A stretch of 37,884 nucleotides of DNA from Saprospiraceae bacterium (GTDB lineage: Bacteria; Bacteroidota; Bacteroidia; Chitinophagales; Saprospiraceae): contig JAHDCG010000053.1 in assembly GCA_020629965.1 (NCBI GenBank), positions 1 to 37,884 on the forward strand. The letters run 5' to 3'. Positions within the stretch are counted from its first letter, which is position 1, and every line of letters begins with the position of its first letter. Positions 33,492-37,884 of this stretch are shown one piece after another. The notes under the pieces were generated by a model. That model worked only from the letters and a program-made list of their open reading frames with translations, was not told where the DNA came from and made no database searches. Position numbers and translations under genes: made by a program.

Positions 33492-33902
33492 ATGAAATAC
33501 ACGATTTTTTGCCTGCTCTTTGCCGCATTTGCTTTTACCGCCTGCAATGACAAAGCAAGCGGCGGCAGCGAATATCCCGAATTTAACGACGGTGAAACCT
33601 TCGAACTCGGTCTGCGCCAAACCATGAAAATGAAAGGTAAAAAACTGACCGTTTCCTTCCCCGATGTCACCCAAGACAGCCGCTGCCCCGAGGGCGTCAA
33701 CTGCGTCCGCGCCGGCGAAGTAAAATTTGTTTTGCAGACAAACGACGAAATGCACAACTTGGTACAGGAAAACAAAAAGCCCGTCAACGTCGAAACGGAA
33801 GGCTACAAAATCACGGTCGAAGAGGTGATGCCCTACCCAAAATCCACGGTAACCAAAGACCCGGATGCCTATAAATTGAAAATGTCGGTGACGAAAATAT
33901 AA
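33492..33902 (+). CDS. Lipoprotein with DSRCP...C motif, unknown function
   Basis: This 136-residue precursor has a lipobox FTAC with Cys18 as the lipidation site. The mature part is beta-rich, with LTVSFPDVTQDSRCPEGVNC followed by VRAGEVKFVL. The DSRCP-x4-C(V/W)xAG pattern recurs in small Bacteroidota lipoproteins of unknown role, and the two Cys may form a disulfide. ATG 33492 is chosen because a longer in-frame version would bury the signal peptide behind 62 unlikely residues. Last gene of the small operon, ended by a strong bidirectional terminator. Confidence 0.78.
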   Translation: MKYTIFCLLFAAFAFTACNDKASGGSEYPEFNDGETFELGLRQTMKMKGKKLTVSFPDVTQDSRCPEGVNCVRAGEVKFVLQTNDEMHNLVQENKKPVNVETEGYKITVEEVMPYPKSTVTKDPDAYKLKMSVTKI

Positions 33903-33947
33903 TCAAAACAGCCGCTGCAAAATCAATTTGCAGCGGCTGTCTTGATT
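33901..33947. terminator. Bidirectional terminator
   Basis: A perfect 14-bp stem (33908-33921 with 33927-33940, 5-nt loop) is extended by AATCAA/TTGATT pairing outside one mismatch. It lies between convergent genes and overlaps the lipoprotein stop codon. Confidence 0.85.
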
Positions 33948-33967
33948 ATCGATTAAACGGATAAATT

Positions 33968-34933
33968 CTACTCCGCCTTCGCCAAAAGCAAATCCCGCGT
34001 AGCCTTAATTCCTTCGATTTCGCTTAAGTTATCTCCTTCGTATTCTACTCCGATAAAGCCGTTGTACTTGTGGTCTTTCACAATTTCCAGCATCTTTGCG
34101 TAGTCGATTTTTGTCTCTTCGCCCGCCGCGTTAAAGTCATAAGATTTAGCACTGACCGCCTTCGCGTAGGGCATCATTTCCTCGGTTCCCTTGTAGCGGT
34201 CGTACTCGTTGATGCACTCGCCTTCCCAATTATCGCCGCCTTTCCGCGCAATGCAGAAGTTGCCGAAATCGGGTAAAGTACCCACGTTATCCGCACCGAT
34301 TTCCTGCATGACCGCCACCAGTTTCCCGCTGTCGGAAGACAAACCGCCGTGATTTTCCACGATGACATTAATGCCCTGTGACTTGCCGTATTCCGCGAGG
34401 CGACCGAGACCGTCCGTCGCCGCCGCGTGCCATTCTTCCGGCGTTCCTTTGCCGAAAAGATTGACGCGAATAGAGTGGGCACCGATAAACTTTGCCGCAT
34501 CTACCCATTGTTTGTGGTCTTCCACCGCTTTGTCGCGCACCGCTTTGTCATTTGCCGCCAAATCGCCGAAACCGTCCACCATAATCAGCAGATTTTCGAC
34601 TTTTGCCGCTTTTGCAGCCGCCACCATTTTTTGCAAATACGCCTCGTTTTGTACACTGTTTTTGAAAAAATGCGCCACCCATTCCACGCCGTCGAAACCC
34701 AATTCACGTGCCTTTGCGGGAAAGTCGAGGTTGTCCATATCGCCCGCTTCTAAGGTGCGGTGCAGCGACCACTGCGCGAGCGACAATTTGAACCACAGGT
34801 CTTTTTTGGTTTCCTCTGCGGTCGTCATTTCTTGATTGTCATCGGTCATTGCTGTTTTATTCGCTTCGTTTCCGCAGGAGAAAAAGCCGACGGTAAGCAG
34901 GAATAAAAGCAGTAAGTTGGTTGATTTTTTCAT
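33968..34933 (-). CDS. Lipoprotein sugar-phosphate isomerase/epimerase-like TIM barrel
   Basis: This 321-residue precursor has lipobox GFFSC (Cys20) and an acidic linker, then a xylose-isomerase-like TIM barrel (about 48-318). Motifs include LAQWSLHRTL, ARELGFDGVEWV, LIMVDGFGDL, AKFIGAHSIRVNLFG, INVIVENHGGLSSD (metal-ligand Glu/His), TLPDFGNF (Asp ligand) and NGFIGVEYEGD (late Glu). Such barrels bind a divalent metal and act on sugars or cyclitols. The lipidated, probably periplasmic or surface location is unusual for the parent family but common among Bacteroidota sugar-catabolic paralogues. Substrate unknown. Confidence 0.88.
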   Translation of the reverse strand: MKKSTNLLLLFLLTVGFFSCGNEANKTAMTDDNQEMTTAEETKKDLWFKLSLAQWSLHRTLEAGDMDNLDFPAKARELGFDGVEWVAHFFKNSVQNEAYLQKMVAAAKAAKVENLLIMVDGFGDLAANDKAVRDKAVEDHKQWVDAAKFIGAHSIRVNLFGKGTPEEWHAAATDGLGRLAEYGKSQGINVIVENHGGLSSDSGKLVAVMQEIGADNVGTLPDFGNFCIARKGGDNWEGECINEYDRYKGTEEMMPYAKAVSAKSYDFNAAGEETKIDYAKMLEIVKDHKYNGFIGVEYEGDNLSEIEGIKATRDLLLAKAE

Positions 34934-34941
34934 TTTGAAAA

Positions 34942-35004
34942 TTGTTAGAATTGTTTGTAACGCTTGCAGCGTTTGAGTGGTTTGAGTCGATTTGAATTGT
35001 TTGA
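34942..35004 (+). repeat. 9-10-bp-period repeat (GTTTGAGTG)
   Basis: GTTTGAGTG/GTTTGAGTC/GATTTGAATT units lie directly upstream of the minus-strand lipoprotein gene. It shares TTGTTAGAATTGTTTG and GTTTGAGTGGTTTGAG-type stretches with the complement of 29959-30017. Confidence 0.55.
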
Positions 35005-35075
35005 TTTATTGCGAAATCCGAAAACGCCGGGTGTGTACAGGCGCGAGAAAACGCGTCTCTCCGGTAAGAAAAATT

Positions 35076-35939
35076 CTACTCCGGTTTTTCCCGCTTCCAC
35101 CGCCGATGCGACCACAGCCAATATTGCGGCTCTTCGCGTATCATTTCTTCCAGCAGCCGCGTGTGCATTTCCGTAATTTCGTACCGTTCCGTTTCTTGCG
35201 GATTTTCCGTCAAAAGTACGGCTTCCATGGTGTAATATCCGCGCTTCACCCGCTTTTGTTTGATGTAAATGACGGGTAAATTATAACGTTTGGCAAACAT
35301 TTCCGCGCCGAGTACGACGGGCGTTTCCTGATTTAAAAAATTCGTCCAATAGTAGTTCCCGTGATTGTTCGGCGGGGCCTGGTCGCCGAGAAAAACCGTG
35401 GCGTTGACTTCCGTTCCCGTCTTGCGCATAAAACTCACAATCTCTTGCCGACTGACGATTTTTGCGCCGCAACGTCTGCGATAAGCGTTGATTTTTTTAT
35501 CCAAAAACTTATTCTTAATCGGCGCGGCAATGATGCACAGCTTGTGTCGCAACTGCGGGTCGAGTGCCACGGAACCCATTTCCCAATCCGCATAATGCCC
35601 CGTTACAAAAATAACCCCGCGCCCCTGCGCCGCAATGCGGTCAGGAACTTCCGGGTTCAGCATTTTTACACGTCGCAAAGCCTCCGTCTTCGGCATACTA
35701 AACAGGCGAATGCCCTCCACAATGTAGTCGCACAAATGCCGATAATAACCCCGCGCAATGCTTTTGATTTCTTGCTCGTTTTTTTCGGGAAAGGAATTGT
35801 GCAGATTCTTAAAAACCACTTTTTTTCGATAACCGACGAGATAATAAATGACCAAAAACAAAAAATCGGACAGCACATGCAGCACCGACAAAGGCAGCAA
35901 CGATAAGGGCTTCAGCAAAAAATAATAAAGGACGGGCAT
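35076..35939 (-). CDS. Lipid A biosynthesis acyltransferase (LpxL/HtrB family)
   Basis: This 287-residue inner-membrane acyltransferase has an N-terminal hydrophobic anchor (about 5-35) and the catalytic motif VTGHYADWEMGS, where His and Glu give the H-x4-E signature. Other marks are RRRCGAKIVSRQEIV, VFLGDQAPPNNHG, LGAEMFAKRYNLPVIYI and the C-terminal PQYWLWSHRRWK typical of LpxL/LpxM-like enzymes. It transfers an acyl chain to lipid A or another glycolipid. It begins 10 nt downstream of the DoxX gene stop on the same strand, so the two form an operon. Confidence 0.93.
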   Translation of the reverse strand: MPVLYYFLLKPLSLLPLSVLHVLSDFLFLVIYYLVGYRKKVVFKNLHNSFPEKNEQEIKSIARGYYRHLCDYIVEGIRLFSMPKTEALRRVKMLNPEVPDRIAAQGRGVIFVTGHYADWEMGSVALDPQLRHKLCIIAAPIKNKFLDKKINAYRRRCGAKIVSRQEIVSFMRKTGTEVNATVFLGDQAPPNNHGNYYWTNFLNQETPVVLGAEMFAKRYNLPVIYIKQKRVKRGYYTMEAVLLTENPQETERYEITEMHTRLLEEMIREEPQYWLWSHRRWKREKPE

Positions 35940-35949
35940 GAAGAAATTT

Positions 35950-36345
35950 TTAATTTCTGCCGAGCAAACGGTCTAAAGAATACCAACCGCCGCCTTTCAT
36001 CAGCAAAATCAAAAACGGGATAAGGTACAGCAGCGCAGACTCCTTATCGGTCAGCGGGTCGGCCCAATGAATGACGAAAACCGCCACCAACATCGTCACC
36101 GTCAAAGGCAAAGCCGCAAAGCGCGTAAACAAACCGACAATCAACAGCGCAGCGCACAAAACCTCCGCAAAAACCGCCAAAGAAAGCGACATTGTCGCAT
36201 TCATTCCCATTACTTCCGCAAATTTAATCGGCGCGTCGCCCGTCAGTTTTTCGAGTTTCGGCAAGCCGTGATTGAGCAGCATTAAGCCGCCGAAAGTCAC
36301 GCGCAGCAACAACAAAGAGAGGTCGGTAGATTTTGAAATATTCAT
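35950..36345 (-). CDS. DoxX-family membrane protein
   Basis: This 131-residue protein has four predicted transmembrane segments and the DoxX pattern: SLLLLRVTFGGLMLLNHG near the N-terminus, FAEVMG, LAVFAEVLCAALLIVGLFTRFAALPL and a last helix YLIPFLILLMKGGGWYSLD with the usual end LDRLLGR. DoxX proteins are linked to quinone-dependent or stress-related membrane functions; the exact activity is unknown. First gene of a two-gene minus-strand operon with the lipid acyltransferase (10-nt gap). Confidence 0.92.
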   Translation of the reverse strand: MNISKSTDLSLLLLRVTFGGLMLLNHGLPKLEKLTGDAPIKFAEVMGMNATMSLSLAVFAEVLCAALLIVGLFTRFAALPLTVTMLVAVFVIHWADPLTDKESALLYLIPFLILLMKGGGWYSLDRLLGRN

Positions 36346-36397
36346 CCGGTAAAATTTAAAAAGGTGAGAACGGAGAAGCGGCGAAAGTTAAAAGAGC

Positions 36398-36432
36398 AGT
36401 CTAAAATCTAAAATCTAACGTCTAAAATCTCC
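36398..36432 (+). repeat. 7-bp-period repeat array (AGTCTAA/AATCTAA)
   Basis: Five in-register heptads of the same family as the right arm at 26343-26374, located between divergent genes. Confidence 0.65.
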
Positions 36433-36491
36433 TCAAACAACAAACATAAGCAAAAAAACACTTTCCGCCTAAAAAGCGTTAATAACGGTAT

Positions 36492-36499
36492 TATCTTCG
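36492..36499 (+). promoter_or_regulatory. -7 box of the small membrane-protein gene
   Basis: TATCTTCG is a near match to TAnnTTTG, 32 nt before the ATG at 36531. No convincing -33 element. Confidence 0.4.
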
Positions 36500-36530
36500 C
36501 GGACTTTTTCAAAAAAATCTAATTTTTCCT

Positions 36531-36920
36531 ATGGCACAACAAGATGTTCTCTCCCAAAAAGTGGAGTACAATTTCATGTTTTGGTTTCATTTTTTTCTGA
36601 CGGCACTGAGTTGGTTTATCCCCGTGCTGTTTTGGTGGCCCTTGGTTTTAACGGCTTATTCCGTCGTCCTTTTGCAGTTCGTTTTCTTCAAACGCTGCCT
36701 GATGAACGAAGGTCATGCCCTCGACGATGACGGCGATTTTACTTTTTACGCTTTCCTCTTGGAGCAGGTCGGCTTCAGACCCAACCGCGCAAAGACGCGC
36801 AAATTCGTCCGTTTTTGGATTTACATTATCATGGGCGCGTTCACGATTTTGTGGCAAATTGTCTTGGGTTTCGAGCCGTTGATACAGTTCACGGAAATCT
36901 TCGCGGCTGTTTTTGGGTAG
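36531..36920 (+). CDS. Hypothetical small integral membrane protein
   Basis: This 129-residue protein has three hydrophobic helices (about 13-32, 36-55 and 96-112) with a polar, acidic loop between the second and third (CLMNEGHALDDDGDFTFY then LLEQVGFRPNR). The loop with a conserved-looking Cys and Asn-Glu resembles small uncharacterised membrane proteins of this phylum, but I cannot name a family. Its own -7 box precedes it; downstream lies a long-range inverted repeat before the SDR gene. Confidence 0.65.
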   Translation: MAQQDVLSQKVEYNFMFWFHFFLTALSWFIPVLFWWPLVLTAYSVVLLQFVFFKRCLMNEGHALDDDGDFTFYAFLLEQVGFRPNRAKTRKFVRFWIYIIMGAFTILWQIVLGFEPLIQFTEIFAAVFG

Positions 36921-36943
36921 TTATTTTTTATCCTTCGGAAACC

Positions 36944-37023
36944 GGCGTCAGACAATTCGTTTGCTTGAATTTTTATAACAACATCAAATTTTTTGCTCTT
37001 TTCAAAAAAAATTGTCAGACGCC
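36944..37023. repeat. 14-nt inverted repeat spanning the gap before the SDR gene
   Basis: GGCGTCAGACAATT (36944-36957) and its complement (37010-37023) match at 13 of 14 positions across 52 nt. It could form a long stem-loop in the leader of the SDR gene or be a pair of binding sites. Confidence 0.5.
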
Positions 37024-37048
37024 TACTTATAAAACAAAAACCAACCAC

Positions 37049-37750
37049 ATGAATATCATCATCACCGGCGCGACGAAAGGAATCGGGCGTGCCGTCGCCG
37101 AAAAATTTGCCGCGGAAGGCTTCGACCTCGCCGTCAATGCCCGCACTGAGTCCGATTTAACAGCCTTTAAAAAAGATTTTGCAGTCCAATATCCGCAGGT
37201 GAAAGTCATCACCAAAGTGACCGATATGAGCAAAAAAGCGGAGGTCATTGCCTTCGCTGACTTTGTAAAAAAAGAACTCGGCGACATCGATATTTTGGTC
37301 AACAACGCCGGCAGATACATCCCCGGCAACATTGTCGATGAAGAGGAAGGGAGCCTGTCGGACATGATAGAGACCAACCTGTACAGCGCGTATCATCTTA
37401 CCCGCGCCCTGCTGCCGGTGATGTTAAAAAAATCCGGCGGTCACATTTTCAATATGTGCAGCGTGGCGAGTCTGAAAGCCTACCCGGGCGGCGGTTCGTA
37501 CAGCATCAGCAAGTACGCCCTGTTAGGCTTTTCCAAAAATTTGCGGGAAGAACTGAAAGGCAAAGGCATCCGCGTGACCTCCGTCATGCCCGGTGCCACT
37601 TGGTCGGCATCGTGGGCGGGCGTAGAGCTGCCCGAAGAGCGACTGATGCAAGCCTCCGATATTGCCGAGGCGATTTGGTCGGCGCACAAGATGAGCCGCT
37701 CGGCGGTGGTGGAGGATATTGTTTTGCGGCCGCAGGAGGGGGATTTGTAA
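37049..37750 (+). CDS. Short-chain dehydrogenase/reductase (classical SDR)
   Basis: This 233-residue NAD(P)-dependent oxidoreductase has the cofactor loop TGATKGIGRAVAE (about 6-18), VNARTE, the structural motif ILVNNAGRY, TNLYSAYHLTRALLPVML, catalytic Ser in FNMCSVASLKAYPGGG and the YSISKYAL motif with catalytic Tyr and Lys, then VMPGATWSASW. The Arg at the end of the second strand (NARTE) suggests NADP preference. The start is ATG 37049; a longer in-frame ORF upstream would run through intergenic repeat DNA. Substrate unknown; most similar in style to 3-ketoacyl-ACP reductase or sepiapterin-reductase-like SDRs. Confidence 0.94.
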   Translation: MNIIITGATKGIGRAVAEKFAAEGFDLAVNARTESDLTAFKKDFAVQYPQVKVITKVTDMSKKAEVIAFADFVKKELGDIDILVNNAGRYIPGNIVDEEEGSLSDMIETNLYSAYHLTRALLPVMLKKSGGHIFNMCSVASLKAYPGGGSYSISKYALLGFSKNLREELKGKGIRVTSVMPGATWSASWAGVELPEERLMQASDIAEAIWSAHKMSRSAVVEDIVLRPQEGDL

Positions 37751-37756
37751 CAAGGC

Positions 37757-37796
37757 GGAAAAATCCGAAAAATCCTCCAATCCTCTCCGAAAATCC
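37757..37796 (+). repeat. Short-period AATCCG/AATCCTC repeat after the SDR gene
   Basis: AATCC recurs at 8-10 nt spacing between the SDR stop and the next gene. It resembles the stretch at 4737-4769. Confidence 0.4.
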
Positions 37797-37851
37797 GTAC
37801 TTTTACCCCGTTCAAACGTACTTTCTTTCTCGCTACACAACCTGAAAAGAA

Positions 37852-37884
37852 ATGAAAACCAAGAAAATCGTCTTTGCGGCGGGT
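37852..37884 (+). CDS. Start of a gene cut by the window end
   Basis: ATG 37852 opens a frame MKTKKIVFAAG that runs off the window. A near-consensus -7 (TACTTTTA at about 37797) precedes it. Eleven residues are too few to assign a function; it could be a signal peptide or the first strand of a Rossmann protein. Confidence 0.4.
   Translation, partial: MKTKKIVFAAG

Noticed and set aside
36815-37048. In-frame upstream extension of the SDR gene
   Set aside because: It overlaps the membrane-protein gene and the intergenic inverted repeat; the SDR cofactor motif starts immediately after ATG 37049.

Overview
The window looks like chromosomal DNA of a Bacteroidota bacterium, probably a Saprospiria/Lewinella-type lineage (the class is inference). 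The evidence is a giant secreted protein with a C-terminal type IX secretion sorting domain, Bacteroidota-type -7 boxes (TAnnTTTG) ahead of several genes, no Shine-Dalgarno dependence, a zinc-free L36, a roughly 630-residue amidophosphoribosyltransferase, and the gene order infA-rpmJ-rpsM-rpsK-rpsD-rpoA-rplQ.

Layout. (1) 1-14,150 is a defence/conflict island. It holds a zeta-type toxin with a small overlapping upstream gene; a Wadjet-like jetC-jetD pair with no jetA or jetB; a convergent AbiL-like pair (AAA15 ATPase plus RloB); an orphan MazF/PemK toxin; a 1557-residue fusion of a sacsin/Hsp90-type ATPase to an SF1 helicase; and a HEPN protein overlapping an unrecognised partner gene. (2) 14,185-20,830 holds pnuC, a long leader with a consensus promoter, and a 1670-residue Cys-rich surface or secreted protein (tandem HYR-like repeats, dockerin-like and cohesin-like segments, T9SS tail). 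(3) 20,836-22,343 holds a TIGR01777-type epimerase and a cupin protein on the minus strand. (4) 22,719-27,048 is the alpha ribosomal operon, ended by a strong bidirectional terminator. (5) 27,097-31,931 holds nadK, an Omp85-type outer-membrane protein, and, divergently, the purF-type gene with matched divergent promoters. (6) 32,128-37,884 holds small membrane or lipoprotein genes, a lipoprotein sugar-phosphate-isomerase-like TIM barrel, a DoxX-acyltransferase operon, a small membrane protein, a short-chain dehydrogenase and the first codons of a truncated gene.

The most unusual points are these. The Wadjet-like locus has only the SMC ATPase (JetC) and a JetD whose Toprim motif is altered (WGDIS where the family has WGDID). 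The jetC reading frame is bracketed almost to the base by 33-nt inverted repeats. The HATPase-helicase is followed by a HEPN/unknown-gene pair that could form one undescribed system. The gaps between genes are filled with several families of short-period DNA repeats, above all 7-bp-period arrays of a GGTTGAC-like unit, present even inside the ribosomal operon, plus REP-like paired hairpins. No rRNA, tRNA, CRISPR array, transposase or integrase was seen.
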